A stretch of DNA of 56,258 bases from JBBDXS01 sp040902195 (GTDB lineage: Bacteria > Chloroflexota > Dehalococcoidia > DSTF01 > RBG-16-68-14): positions 1-56,258 of the forward strand of contig JBBDXS010000021.1 in the NCBI GenBank assembly GCA_040902195.1. The letters run 5' to 3'. Below, piece after piece: positions 1 to 8,978 of the stretch. Both the position numbers and the translations under genes were made by a program. The notes beneath the pieces are model-generated. The model was given only the letters and a program-made list of their open reading frames with translations, searched no databases and was not told the DNA's origin. Each line of letters starts with the position of its first letter. Within the stretch, counting starts at the first letter, position 1.

Positions 1-74
1 AGGGTAAGGGCCCTCTTCTTTTGCCGCGCGTGTCCGTCGTCGAACAGCGCACACCGTAGGTAGGGGGAGGCCTG

Positions 75-905
75 CTATACGGGCGACGCCGTCACGAATA
101 GCAGCCCGCGGGCGAGGACTTCGCCCACGAACACGGCGCCGACGGCGATGTAGAGGAGGCCCGTCGCCGACATCATTGCGTTCTCCAGGCTGGAGCGCCA
201 CGCCATGAAGGCAAGCGCGATGGGGAACGCCATGCCGGCGCCGGCGCGCAGCCAGAACGCCGGGTTCGAGCCGAGGCTGCCCGCGAGCGCGGCGGACGTC
301 TCGGGCACGTGATCGGCGGGGATGGCGGCGTTCAGGAGCATCAGCCCACCCTGCACGCAAAGGACCGCGAACAACACCAGCGTCAGCTCCTGCAACGGCT
401 TGCCGGCGAGCCGCGGCGACACGAGATACCAGTGCCCCAGCACCATCGTCTCGTTGACCAGGCCCAGCGCGAGCGCGCCCGCGACGAAGCTGAGCACGAC
501 GCCGAAGACGGACCACGCCGGACCGCTCGCCTGGTAGGCGAGCAGACCGAGCGCGACGAAGCCGGCCGACGCGGCGACCGCGCCGATCGCCAGCGATGGC
601 CGGTGCCGCCCCCCCAGCGCGAGCCACGCGTAGAGAATCGTGAGCGCAAGGAACGCGATGAGCGTGCCCCGGATCGGCGCGAACAGCCCTTCGCGGAGCT
701 GATAGTGCTCAAGCTCGATGCCGCTGGCGTTCAGTCCGGCCAGCAGCGCCAGCGCGGCGCCTGCGACGACGATGACGGACGAGAGCTTGACGAAGCTTGA
801 CGGCACGAGGCCTCGGGCGTCCGCGATGAGAGCGGCGATGAGAGATCCGGCGCTGAACTCGACGAGGATGATAAGGACGGTGTGCGGCAGCGCGTCGAGG
901 TTCAT
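75..905 (-). CDS. Polytopic membrane protein of unknown function
   Basis: A 276-residue integral membrane protein with about eight hydrophobic segments. I do not recognise a named family. The most distinctive stretch is a GHWYL motif at residues 157-161, between two hydrophobic segments. I chose the ATG at 905 because it overlaps the TGA of the upstream uracil-DNA glycosylase gene (ATGA), which implies translational coupling. The frame stays open further upstream only because it runs through that gene. The TAG stop lies directly beside a partial GTAGGGGGAGGCC repeat at 61-73. The link to DNA repair is positional only. Confidence 0.75.
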   Translation of the reverse strand: MNLDALPHTVLIILVEFSAGSLIAALIADARGLVPSSFVKLSSVIVVAGAALALLAGLNASGIELEHYQLREGLFAPIRGTLIAFLALTILYAWLALGGRHRPSLAIGAVAASAGFVALGLLAYQASGPAWSVFGVVLSFVAGALALGLVNETMVLGHWYLVSPRLAGKPLQELTLVLFAVLCVQGGLMLLNAAIPADHVPETSAALAGSLGSNPAFWLRAGAGMAFPIALAFMAWRSSLENAMMSATGLLYIAVGAVFVGEVLARGLLFVTASPV

Positions 906-1573
906 GCAGGAGTCATCGTAGGGCGCGCGGGTAGGTGGCGCAAACGCGGCCAGCCGCGCACGATCACGCCCAGGCGCCGCCAGTCGGCGCGCTGGGTCTC
1001 GTGCGGGCGGGTGAGGGTCGATTGGATGCTGGGGTGGTAAAGCGGCACCAGCGCGCGTGCGCGGCCGTCGGGGCCGGGCCAGGCGATCGAGCGCGCGGCG
1101 TCGCGGGAGAGGACGGCGTCGTGCGGAGCGATGCGCCGGAGCGTGTCGAGCGCGACGCCGCCCAGCGCGACGACGACCGGCGCGCGTACGAGGCGCACCT
1201 GCTCGCTGAGGAGGTCCCGGCAGGCGGCGACCTCTCGTGTGGACGGACGGCGGTTGTGGCCGGACGGGCTGAGCGGATTGCAGAGCACGGAGTTGGTGAC
1301 GAAGACGCGCTCGCGGACGAGACCGGCGTCGGCGAGGAAGGCGTGAAAGCGGCGGCCGGTGACGTCGGAGGTCATGGGGATGCCGGTGCGCGCCGCGCCG
1401 AGCCGGCCCGGCGCCTCGGCGACGAAGAGGACGTCGGCGTCGAGGCGGCCATTCGTCGGACCGAGTACGTGGACGAAGTTCATCGGTGGCGCGCCGCCCC
1501 CGCGGCAGGCGAAGCAGCCGCGCGCACGCGCGCAGAGGGCATCGAAGGCGTCGGCGGTTGGGAGCGCGGCCAT
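902..1573 (-). CDS. Uracil-DNA glycosylase superfamily protein (family 4/5-like)
   Basis: Predicted to excise uracil from DNA as the first step of base-excision repair. The 223-residue protein has an EAPG motif (53-56) followed by G..RTG and T.D.TG, as in the family 4/5 active-site loop, and a C-terminal YHPSIQ resembling the HPS motif. Cysteines 20, 23, 98 and 118 fit the four iron-sulfur ligands of family 4/5 enzymes. I chose the ATG at 1573 because homology starts just after it. Its TGA overlaps the ATG of the next membrane-protein gene. Assignment to family 4 or 5 is uncertain. Confidence 0.82.
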   Translation of the reverse strand: MAALPTADAFDALCARARGCFACRGGGAPPMNFVHVLGPTNGRLDADVLFVAEAPGRLGAARTGIPMTSDVTGRRFHAFLADAGLVRERVFVTNSVLCNPLSPSGHNRRPSTREVAACRDLLSEQVRLVRAPVVVALGGVALDTLRRIAPHDAVLSRDAARSIAWPGPDGRARALVPLYHPSIQSTLTRPHETQRADWRRLGVIVRGWPRLRHLPARPTMTPA

Positions 1574-1599
1574 GCGAGGCCATGATAGCGCGGCGGTGG

Positions 1600-1605
1600 T
1601 ACAAT
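1600..1605 (+). promoter_or_regulatory. Candidate -10 box (TACAAT) of a leaderless mRNA
   Basis: TACAAT ends 8 nt before the ATG of the DinB-like gene and no ribosome binding site lies between. A start site about 7 nt downstream of the box would fall on the start codon. No clear -35 is visible. Confidence 0.4.
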
Positions 1606-1613
1606 GCGTCCCC

Positions 1614-2123
1614 ATGTCGTGGTACGAGGACGCCGAGCCCGACGGCACGCGCTGGCTCTTGAAGGCGCTGCGGGAGGCCGCGCACGAGCTCGGGTCGCAG
1701 CTATCAGGCCTCGAAGAGGACGAGCTGCGCTGGCGTCAGGACGAGGACACGCTCAGCCTGAAAGAGATCGCCGGGCACCTTCGCGATTGCGAAGAGCATT
1801 TCGTGAAGTGCCTGGAGCTGATCGCGGAGAAGGACTGCCCGCGTCTCCGCGCGTTTGACCCGGACGTCGCCTTACTCGATCAGGACTACCGCGAGATCGA
1901 CCTGTACGAGGCGCTCGAGCGGTTCGAGACGCTGCGGCAGCGTTCGTCGTACCTGCTCTGGGGGCTCGAAGGTGAAGAGTGGCAGCGCACCGGCAAGCAC
2001 CCCTATCGTGGCGAGATCAGCATCGCGCAGCTCGCGCGTGAGCAAAACGAGCACGACCTGGAGCACTTGTGGCAGGCGCGTCGCATCCGCGAGGCGCTGG
2101 AGCTGCGCACGGCGGCGCGCTAA
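1614..2123 (+). CDS. DinB superfamily four-helix protein
   Basis: A 169-residue, highly charged helical protein with the DinB-fold pattern: a first helix with LKALREAAHEL, an EIAGHLRDCEEHF helix supplying one metal-binding histidine, and NEHDLEHLWQ near the C-terminus supplying the others. Members bind divalent metal and include thiol-dependent transferases, but the reaction here cannot be read. The ATG at 1614 is preferred over upstream in-frame starts because those run through the divergent glycosylase gene. The stop overlaps by 3 nt the end of the convergent hydrolase gene. Confidence 0.8.
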   Translation: MSWYEDAEPDGTRWLLKALREAAHELGSQLSGLEEDELRWRQDEDTLSLKEIAGHLRDCEEHFVKCLELIAEKDCPRLRAFDPDVALLDQDYREIDLYEALERFETLRQRSSYLLWGLEGEEWQRTGKHPYRGEISIAQLAREQNEHDLEHLWQARRIREALELRTAAR

Positions 2124-3004
2124 CGTCGCATCTGGGCGAGGAGCGCCACCTCGATGTCCGCCGCGTGCTTGACGATCAAGAAGTGGCCTTCGCCCGGGTA
2201 GTACGTAGCGCGACAGTTCGGGATGGTCTCGGCCATGTAACGGCCGTTCGAGATCGGCACCATCGTATCGGCGTCACCGTGCCAGAGCAGCACCTCGATA
2301 GGTATCGTTTTCGGGTCGACGTTCCAGCGCCGCAGGTAGAGGCGCATCTCCTGCGCCGCGGCGCGCCCTCCCTGGCGAAACGACTCGCGGATGTCGTCGC
2401 GCATCGCGGCCCAGACCTCTGGCCGGTCGAACAGCTCCTTGTCGACGGGAGGTAGCCGGCGGATCGACCAGCGCAGGGCGTTATCGGCGTTGCGGCGGAC
2501 GGAGAGCGCGGAGAACCACATCGCGAACGTGAGAAGGAACGGGATGTAACGCCAGAACCACATGCCGATACGTGTCGAGAGAGGGTAGCCCTTGCGCGCG
2601 GCGCGCTCGGTGAGCGGCCCTACGCCGCTCACGATGCCGGCGGTGGTGAGGCGATCGGGGATCTTCGCGGCGCAGGCGGCCACGTACGGCCCGCCCCCGG
2701 ACAGCCCGACGATACCGAAGCGGCCGACGCCGAGAGCATCGGCGGCCTCTGAGACGTCGTCCGGCCAATCGGCGAGCGTGCGGCCGCGCTTGAAGTCGGA
2801 CAGGCCGAAGCCGGGCCGCTCGAGCGCGATCAGGCGCACGTGGTTGCGTCGCGCGGCGTCGTCGGCGAGGCGGGCGTTCTCGCGCGAGTTCGGGAAGCCG
2901 TGGAAGTAGAAAAGCGGTGTGCCGCTCGGGTCCCCGTACTCCGCATAGCCCAGAGCGCGGCCGTCTTTGAGACGCAGCGTTGTCGCGCGTTCCGCGATGG
3001 TCAT
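2120..3004 (-). CDS. Alpha/beta hydrolase
   Basis: A 294-residue hydrolase of unknown substrate. Visible elements are the oxyanion-loop HG (35-36), the nucleophile elbow GLSGG with Ser102, an acid in HGDAD, and the catalytic histidine in GEGHF. A hydrophobic lid region (WFWRYIPFLLTFAMWF) could form an acyl pocket. The ATG at 3004 overlaps the TGA of the upstream UPF0182 gene (ATGA), so the two are probably translated together. A membrane-linked or lipid substrate would fit but is inference. Confidence 0.88.
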   Translation of the reverse strand: MTIAERATTLRLKDGRALGYAEYGDPSGTPLFYFHGFPNSRENARLADDAARRNHVRLIALERPGFGLSDFKRGRTLADWPDDVSEAADALGVGRFGIVGLSGGGPYVAACAAKIPDRLTTAGIVSGVGPLTERAARKGYPLSTRIGMWFWRYIPFLLTFAMWFSALSVRRNADNALRWSIRRLPPVDKELFDRPEVWAAMRDDIRESFRQGGRAAAQEMRLYLRRWNVDPKTIPIEVLLWHGDADTMVPISNGRYMAETIPNCRATYYPGEGHFLIVKHAADIEVALLAQMRR

Positions 3005-5880
3005 TGCGATTGGTCGCCGCTGAGCTCCATCAGCCGCTGCAGGATGCCCTCCAGTCGCGAGACTTCCTCGCCGTAGCCGGCGAAGTCGCCCTGGCGCAGG
3101 AGCTGTTGCGCCCGGGCGAAGCTTTCGTTGGCCTGCTGGACCAGCGCACCGACGTCGTCCGACGGCACAACCGTCGGCTGCGGCGAGGAGGTGGGCTGTG
3201 GCGTCTCGCCTTCGGTCGCCGTCGGGCCGGGCGTGGGCGCAACGGGCGTCTCGCTCGTCGTCGGGCCGGAGGGGGCGGCGCGCCCGAGGATGACGTTGAG
3301 CGCCCGGTCGAGCGTGGGCTCCATCGCGATCGTACTGCCGTTGACGACAATGACACGCTTCAGCTCGGGCAGACTGCTCGCGGTCGCCTGCAGGTAGATC
3401 GGCTCGACGAAGAGAGTGCCCTCGCCGATCGGGATCATGAGCATGTTGCCGCGGATCACCTGCGAACCGGACTGGTTCCACAGGCTGATCTGCGACGAGA
3501 TCACCGGGTCCTGATCGATGCGTGACTCCACCTGCGAAGGGCCAAAGATGAGCGAGTCGGTCGGGAAGCGGAACGCGATCAGCTCCCCATAGTTCGCGCC
3601 GTCTGAGCGCGCAGCGATCAAGGCGACGGTGTTCTTGCGCTCGCCGCCGGGGCGCAGCGGCAAGATGAGGATGAACTCCTCCTCCTGCTCGCCCGGCAAG
3701 CGCATGATCACGTAGTACGGCAGGACTGGCTGCTCCTGGCTATAGAACAGCTCGGTCGGGATGTCCCAAAGGTCCTCACCGTTGTAGAGGACACGTGGGT
3801 CCTGCACATGGTAACGACGGTACATCTCCGCCTGGATTTGGAACAACCCCTCGGGATAGCGGATGTGGGCGCGCAGCGAGTCGGGCATCTGCTCGAACGG
3901 CGTGAACAGATCGGGGTAGATCTTGTCGTACACGCGAGCGATCGGATCGGTTGGATCGATGAGATAGTACGTGACGGAGCCGTCATACGCATCGATGACG
4001 ATCTTGACGCTGTTACGGATATAGTTGATCCCAGCGTCGCTGCGCGTCGCGTAGGGATAGCGGTCGGTGGACGTGTACGCATCCTGCATCCAGTAGAGGC
4101 GGCCATCGTCGGCGACGACAAGGTAGGGGTCGGCGTCATAGTCGAGGAACGGCGCGATCTCTGCGACGCGGTCGTGGATGTTGCGGCGGTACAGAAGCCG
4201 GCTATCGCTGCCCAGGGCGTCGCTGATCAGCAGGTTCGTGTCTGCGAGTTCCCAGGAGAAGACGAAGCGGCGGAGGAACGAGTCGATCTTCACGCCGCCT
4301 CCGCCGTCGAAGCGGCTACGGGCCTGCTGGTCGGTGCCGATCGGATAATCGAACTCGTCAGAGTCGCCGCCCACGACGACGTATTGATCGGTCAGCTCGC
4401 CGTAGTAGATGCGCGGCTGCGTGATATCGATGACGCCTGTAGGCGGGATGTCCTGGACGAAGAACTCCGGCAACCCCTCGCGAACGACCTCGTTCACCGC
4501 CGACATCGCGATGCCGAACCCGTGCGTGTACTCCAGGCGCCGGTTGACCCAGCTCCGGCGGTCCTCCGGCAGTTTGCCGGGATCGAGCTCCCGGGCGGCG
4601 AGCATGACTTGGCGCACTTGTCCCTCGATGATGTAGCGGTCGACATCGACGTTGAGAAACGAGTACAGGAGGCGGATCGCTTGGAGCTGATTGAGCGTCT
4701 GGAGGAGCGGCCGGAAGTCCCAGAGGCGGATATTCGTCGTGGTCTGCGGGTTCGCGACAAGCTCCTCGTTCGTCACCGAAGCGCGCGCGGGAAACGGACG
4801 CTCGTCGATGGTATCGAGCGCGAACGCGGCGCGCGTCGCCGCGATGTTGTCCTCAATGTACGGCCGCTCCTTGTCCAGCTCGTTCGGCTCGACCTGGAAG
4901 CGCTGGAAGCTCGCGGGGTAAATCACCCCTCCCGTGATCGCAGCGACCACCCAGATCGCGACGGCGCCACCCGGCAGCCAGAGCGAGCTGCGCCGCACAG
5001 CGCCCGCGAGCACGCAGACGGCGGTGATTGCGGCAAGCGCCATGAGCGCGTAGACGACCGGCAACTGCGCATGGATGTCCGTGTACGTCGCGCCGAAGAC
5101 GGCGCCTCGGTCTGAGTAGACCAGCGCGTAGCGCCCGAGCCAGTAGCGCCAGATGAACAGCGCGATCACGGCCACGAGCAGGAGCGAGACGTGTGGACGT
5201 GCCCAGCGCGAAGCCGTGATCTCGAAGCCTGCGGCAAGCGTCCGGAAGGCGTACAGCGCCGCGACGGCGAGCGTCGTGAGGACGGCGACACCGAGCGACC
5301 AGCCGACGATGAAGTTCAGCGCGGGAAGTTCGAAGACGTAAAAGCCGATGTCCTTGTGGAAGGCCGGGTCCTGGACGCCGAACGGCTGGCTGTTGATGTA
5401 GAGCAGAATGCTGTCCCACTGCCCGGCGGCCTGCACGCCGAAGATAACGGCGACAAAAAGCGTGAGCGCGATGCCGGCCACGAGCGCGATGCGACGCACA
5501 GCAGCCGGGTCCGCGAGGGCGAACGCCGGCTCGCTATTGTCTGGTTCGCTCGAACCGGCGCGCAGTGCGAAGAGCACGTTAGAGCCGAAGTAGGCGAGAA
5601 AGACGCCGCTGCCCGCGAAGAACAGCCAGATGCGCGTGACGATGCGCAACCGGTAAACGGACGTGTATTCGACGCTGTCGAACCAGAGCCAGTTCGCGTA
5701 GATGCCCTTTGCGATGCTGGCAACCGCATAGAGGAGAATCAGCGCAACCAGGACGGTGCCCCATCGCACGAGCCCGCCCGGCGGGCTGAACCGACGCCGG
5801 CGCGGGCGGAAGCGGAAGACGCCCGGCGGAGGGCCCAGGCCTTCCGGACCGCGCTCGGTTGGGTCGAGGGGGAAGGTCAT
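3001..5880 (-). CDS. UPF0182 family membrane protein
   Basis: A 959-residue member of the UPF0182 (COG1615) family, whose function is unknown. The N-terminal 300 residues carry about seven hydrophobic segments. The rest is a large, probably extracytoplasmic region with family landmarks such as NRRLEYTHGFGIAMS, the IYYGE and YVVV stretches, and a C-terminal Pro/Thr-rich linker followed by a short helical tail. Length matches the family's usual 900-1000 residues. The start at 5880 opens with a short cytoplasmic Pro/Arg-rich segment. No good ribosome binding site is visible. It is coupled to the downstream hydrolase. Confidence 0.93.
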   Translation of the reverse strand: MTFPLDPTERGPEGLGPPPGVFRFRPRRRRFSPPGGLVRWGTVLVALILLYAVASIAKGIYANWLWFDSVEYTSVYRLRIVTRIWLFFAGSGVFLAYFGSNVLFALRAGSSEPDNSEPAFALADPAAVRRIALVAGIALTLFVAVIFGVQAAGQWDSILLYINSQPFGVQDPAFHKDIGFYVFELPALNFIVGWSLGVAVLTTLAVAALYAFRTLAAGFEITASRWARPHVSLLLVAVIALFIWRYWLGRYALVYSDRGAVFGATYTDIHAQLPVVYALMALAAITAVCVLAGAVRRSSLWLPGGAVAIWVVAAITGGVIYPASFQRFQVEPNELDKERPYIEDNIAATRAAFALDTIDERPFPARASVTNEELVANPQTTTNIRLWDFRPLLQTLNQLQAIRLLYSFLNVDVDRYIIEGQVRQVMLAARELDPGKLPEDRRSWVNRRLEYTHGFGIAMSAVNEVVREGLPEFFVQDIPPTGVIDITQPRIYYGELTDQYVVVGGDSDEFDYPIGTDQQARSRFDGGGGVKIDSFLRRFVFSWELADTNLLISDALGSDSRLLYRRNIHDRVAEIAPFLDYDADPYLVVADDGRLYWMQDAYTSTDRYPYATRSDAGINYIRNSVKIVIDAYDGSVTYYLIDPTDPIARVYDKIYPDLFTPFEQMPDSLRAHIRYPEGLFQIQAEMYRRYHVQDPRVLYNGEDLWDIPTELFYSQEQPVLPYYVIMRLPGEQEEEFILILPLRPGGERKNTVALIAARSDGANYGELIAFRFPTDSLIFGPSQVESRIDQDPVISSQISLWNQSGSQVIRGNMLMIPIGEGTLFVEPIYLQATASSLPELKRVIVVNGSTIAMEPTLDRALNVILGRAAPSGPTTSETPVAPTPGPTATEGETPQPTSSPQPTVVPSDDVGALVQQANESFARAQQLLRQGDFAGYGEEVSRLEGILQRLMELSGDQSQ

Positions 5881-5983
5881 GTCGTTGTGAGGCTAGCGGA
5901 GGGGTGGAAAGGGCACAAGCGCGAGCGCGAAAACACTCGTGAGCCGGGACCAATCGTTCCCGCCGGCGTGCATTCGCAGGCAC

Positions 5984-6070
5984 ACCCTCACCCCTTTCCC
6001 CTGGCCCGTATGCGGGAGCGGGGCGGTCCGCCGGCGGCCTCTCGATCGCCCGCCGACATGGGGTGAGGGG
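5984..6070. repeat. CCCTCACC...GGGTGAGGG interspersed repeat
   Basis: Lies in the 286-bp gap between two minus-strand genes. The ends ACCCTCACCCC and GGGGTGAGGGG are inverted, and an internal CCC...GGG stem is visible. The same architecture recurs at eight or more other places in the window, including inside both halves of dnaE2. Confidence 0.7.
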
Positions 6071-6166
6071 CGACACGCTTTCGCCCGTGCCCCAGCGCAA
6101 CAAAAGAAGGCGGCCCTTTCGCGCAATGCGGAAGGGCCGGCGGGTTCCTCTTGACGGGGGACCGGG

Positions 6167-7555
6167 CTACGGGTTCTCGATGGCGTCTCGGAAGGCAGGG
6201 ATGAGACGGCTTTCTCGGTCGGCGACGCCGGCCGCTTCGAGCGTACGGAGGTACTTCTGCAGCTGCGCCTGGCGCAGCTCCTTGAGCCCTTCTTTGCCCT
6301 TCTGCACCGTGTCGCCGAGGGCGAGGATGAACGCCTCGCGCTGGACGGTGTCGCGGCGCAGGTCAGCGGCGAGCATCGCCTCGCCGCGGTTGAGCCAGAC
6401 GTGGGCACGTTCGTAATGCTCCGGGTTCGCGCGGATGTAGAACTTCAGGTGTTCGGCGCCGTATGCCATGTGGCGGTGCAAGTCGTTCGCCATGCCCTCG
6501 AAAAGCTGGCGGTCGGCCTGCGAGCGGCCGATGCGGTCGGCGAAGTCTGCGAGGCCAAGCAAGAACGAGGCGCGCAGAATGTTCACGTAGCAGACCAGCT
6601 CCGTGAACTTGAACGCCCCGTAAACGGTGCGGTTCATGAAGCCCGGCGTCTGCACACCCAGGCCGCCGCCGTTCGCCAGCGCGCGCTTGCGGAACGCCTC
6701 GACGTGGCGGGCCTGATCGTAGACCTGCGTCGCGAGGTAGAGCTTCACTTCGTGGTAGCCGTACGAGATGTCCTTGAGCCAGCCCATGAGGACCTGGTTC
6801 GAGTTGTACTGCTGCTCCGAGATGAGCGTGCAGATCTGGTCGATCGACGCCTCGACGTGCTCCGGCAGCGCTTCGATGGAGCCCCAGGCGACGCCGGTCG
6901 CGGGGATCCATCGTTCGCGGATGGCGAGTTCGTAGAGATCGGCGCAGTTCTCTGCCCAGACCTCGTGCTTGTTGTAGATCGTGTACGGTGCGGGCAAGCC
7001 GCGATTGTGCGGCTTGGCGGGCCAGGCGCCGCGCGGCGTGTCGTTCTCGTAGGGCCAGTGATCGGGCGCCCAGGCGTACGAGCCGGCGTCCGCCATCTTG
7101 AGCGTGAAGCCGTCGGGCCCGAGATCGCCCAGGCGCGGCGGGCGCTCCGTCGGCACGGAAGCCCAACGGAAGTCGAGCGGTGGGGGCTGGAAGGCCTGCT
7201 GGCCCAGCGAACCGGCGTCCCGGGAGCCGCTGGCGAGACCGACATCGACCTTCGCGATCTTCTCGTCGGGTGCGAACTCGAAAACGATCTTGACGGGCCC
7301 GAACGGGCTGCCGGTGCCGATGACCTGGACCGTGTTGCCGTCTTCCTCGGGGTCGCCCCACTGGATCTCCGCGCTGCCGCCGCCGCGTGCCGCTCGCTCC
7401 TTCATCTGCTTGCCGGCCGCGGCCTTTCCGCTTACGGTGCCGGCCCCCGGCGTCGTAACCGCGACATCGTCCGCGACCAGCTCGAGCACGTCGTCGAACT
7501 TCATCTTGCGCTGGAGGTCCAGATACTGCCGTGCGATCTCTGACTTCGTTGCCAT
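6167..7555 (-). CDS. NTF2-like domain fused to a degenerate ferritin-like domain
   Basis: A 462-residue protein. Residues 1-115 look like a SnoaL/NTF2-like cone domain (IARQYLDLQRKMKFDDVLELV...). Residues about 200-440 align along their length with the ferritin-like protein encoded just upstream (7621-8700). The paralogue's carboxylate metal ligands are not conserved: E138, E170, E216 and E246 become Q249, Q281, A329 (next to R328) and L359, while the two histidines persist as H284 and H362. It is therefore probably a pseudoenzyme or binds something else. The start has a GGAG site 5 nt upstream. Confidence 0.8.
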   Translation of the reverse strand: MATKSEIARQYLDLQRKMKFDDVLELVADDVAVTTPGAGTVSGKAAAGKQMKERAARGGGSAEIQWGDPEEDGNTVQVIGTGSPFGPVKIVFEFAPDEKIAKVDVGLASGSRDAGSLGQQAFQPPPLDFRWASVPTERPPRLGDLGPDGFTLKMADAGSYAWAPDHWPYENDTPRGAWPAKPHNRGLPAPYTIYNKHEVWAENCADLYELAIRERWIPATGVAWGSIEALPEHVEASIDQICTLISEQQYNSNQVLMGWLKDISYGYHEVKLYLATQVYDQARHVEAFRKRALANGGGLGVQTPGFMNRTVYGAFKFTELVCYVNILRASFLLGLADFADRIGRSQADRQLFEGMANDLHRHMAYGAEHLKFYIRANPEHYERAHVWLNRGEAMLAADLRRDTVQREAFILALGDTVQKGKEGLKELRQAQLQKYLRTLEAAGVADRESRLIPAFRDAIENP

Positions 7556-7573
7556 CGGGTCTCCTTTAGAAGC

Positions 7574-7597
7574 GGCGACCCGCTTGTGCGGGTCGCC
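7574..7597 (-). terminator. Intercistronic hairpin between the ferritin-like genes
   Basis: GGCGACCCGC and GCGGGTCGCC form a perfect 10-bp stem around a TTGT loop in the 65-bp gap. No T-run follows on the minus strand, so it may reduce or process the read-through transcript rather than terminate fully. Confidence 0.5.
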
Positions 7598-7620
7598 TGC
7601 GGTGCTTCGCCGGGCGGGGC

Positions 7621-8700
7621 CTACTCGATACCAAGGAACATCTTGATGCGCTCGGGCAGGCGGTTCTTGCGATCGTCGAGGCCGACGACCTCGAGGCGGT
7701 GCAGGTACTCCATGAACTGCCGGCGGCGCACGGCCATCAGCTTGTTGTAGCCCTCGTTCAGGCGCGTCTCGTCTTTGCCGCCGCCGAGCAGGATGGCGAG
7801 CGCCTCGCTGGTGTCGCCGCCGCCGGTGAGGCCGGCCTGGTTCGGCGTCGAGCCGACCTGGCCCTCCATGCGGTCGAGGTACGTGTGCACCTCCTCGCGG
7901 CGGTCGGGCTCGACTTCGAGCAGGTGCTTCATGTGCATCACGCCGAACGCGACGTGGCGGCTTTCGTCCTGCGCGGCGAGGCGGAAGATCTTCTTGTCAA
8001 CCTCGCTGTGGGCGATCATCTCGCCCATACGGAACAGCGACTGCACGAAGCCCTCACCCACGAGGTGGAGGCTCGCCGTCATTTCAACGAAGCTCTCCGC
8101 GGTGAGCAGCCCAACGGCGCCGGGGCCGGCCTGGAGCAGGCCGATGCCGTTCGCGAGCGCCCGCTTGCGGAAGACGTCCAGGTGGCGTCCCTCGTCCATG
8201 ATTTGCGAGGCCAGGAAGAGTCCGGTCTCGAAGTGCTCGGCGCTGACGTTGGGAGCGAACTTGCCCGGCACGTCGCCGGCGATGAACTCGACCTGCGTGA
8301 GGAACGTGCAGAGCTGCGACATCGCAAGCTCGAGGTCCTCGTCCAGGTCGGGCAGCTCTTCCCACGGGACGTCGGTGGCAGAGCTCCACTGGCGCTGGAG
8401 CGCCTCTTCGTAGAGCATCATCGCGGAGTCCGACCACGACTCGGACTTCTTCATCCAGTGCGCCGCGAGGTTCTGCGCGTCGTTGCGGGGAGCGGAGCCG
8501 CGCATGCGGCCGCTCTGGTTTTCGGTGCGGTCCGGCGGGTCCCCGTACGAGCCGACGTTGATGTCCTCCAGCGTAAGGCCGCGCTTGCCGGGAACGACGC
8601 GAATACCGCGCTCGGCGGCGGGCGCATCGATCCAGGAAAGGTCGAGATCTTCTGCGCCGGTCTCTTTGCGCAACTCTTCGAGTATCTCAGACTTGGGCAT
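7621..8700 (-). CDS. Ferritin-like diiron protein (R2-like superfamily)
   Basis: A 359-residue protein with a complete diiron carboxylate signature: E138 on the first helix, E170-x2-H173 (DEGRH), E216 and E246-x2-H249 (DESRH). This four-helix arrangement is shared by ribonucleotide reductase R2-like oxidases and related diiron enzymes, so an oxygen-dependent oxidase or oxygenase is plausible. The substrate is not readable. The start is supported by GGAGG 5 nt upstream and by a promoter at 8749-8778. It is the intact paralogue of the downstream gene. Confidence 0.82.
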   Translation of the reverse strand: MPKSEILEELRKETGAEDLDLSWIDAPAAERGIRVVPGKRGLTLEDINVGSYGDPPDRTENQSGRMRGSAPRNDAQNLAAHWMKKSESWSDSAMMLYEEALQRQWSSATDVPWEELPDLDEDLELAMSQLCTFLTQVEFIAGDVPGKFAPNVSAEHFETGLFLASQIMDEGRHLDVFRKRALANGIGLLQAGPGAVGLLTAESFVEMTASLHLVGEGFVQSLFRMGEMIAHSEVDKKIFRLAAQDESRHVAFGVMHMKHLLEVEPDRREEVHTYLDRMEGQVGSTPNQAGLTGGGDTSEALAILLGGGKDETRLNEGYNKLMAVRRRQFMEYLHRLEVVGLDDRKNRLPERIKMFLGIE

Positions 8701-8748
8701 GGCGTCCTCCTACGCGATGGGGCACGATTTCGTATTCAACGGTGCCCT

Positions 8749-8778
8749 ATTCTAGCGATTGCTAAGGAAGCTTGACAA
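8749..8778 (-). promoter_or_regulatory. Promoter of the ferritin-like pair
   Basis: On the minus strand TTGTCA (-35, 8773-8778) and TAGAAT (-10, 8749-8754) are separated by 18 bp, about 50 bp before the start codon. Confidence 0.6.
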
Positions 8779-8850
8779 GCCCCTTTCGTGAACCTGAATC
8801 GTACTACAGTAATCGGGCAGATACGAGCGATCTGCTGCTGGCGCGGTCGT

Positions 8851-8978
8851 CGGCCCGTAGGTTCGGGTCTTTAGACCCGAACGGTGCGCCGCCCTACGCA
8901 ATGCGCGTGTCCCGCGTCCGCGGCCCGTAGGTTCGGGTCTTTAGGCCCGAACGGTGCGCCGCCCTACGCAATGCGCGT
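8851..8978. repeat. Two tandem 58-bp REP-like units, 70-bp period
   Basis: Two near-identical copies (8851-8908 and 8921-8978). Each has GTAG, then a hairpin with arms GTTCGGGTC/GACCCGAAC (the second copy has one G-T wobble), then a shared tail. The second copy runs into argB and provides its last codons and TAG stop. Confidence 0.85.

Noticed and set aside
1359..1613. Upstream in-frame extension of the DinB-like gene
   Set aside because: It is antisense to the uracil-DNA glycosylase gene and has no homology to the family. The ATG at 1614 fits the domain start.
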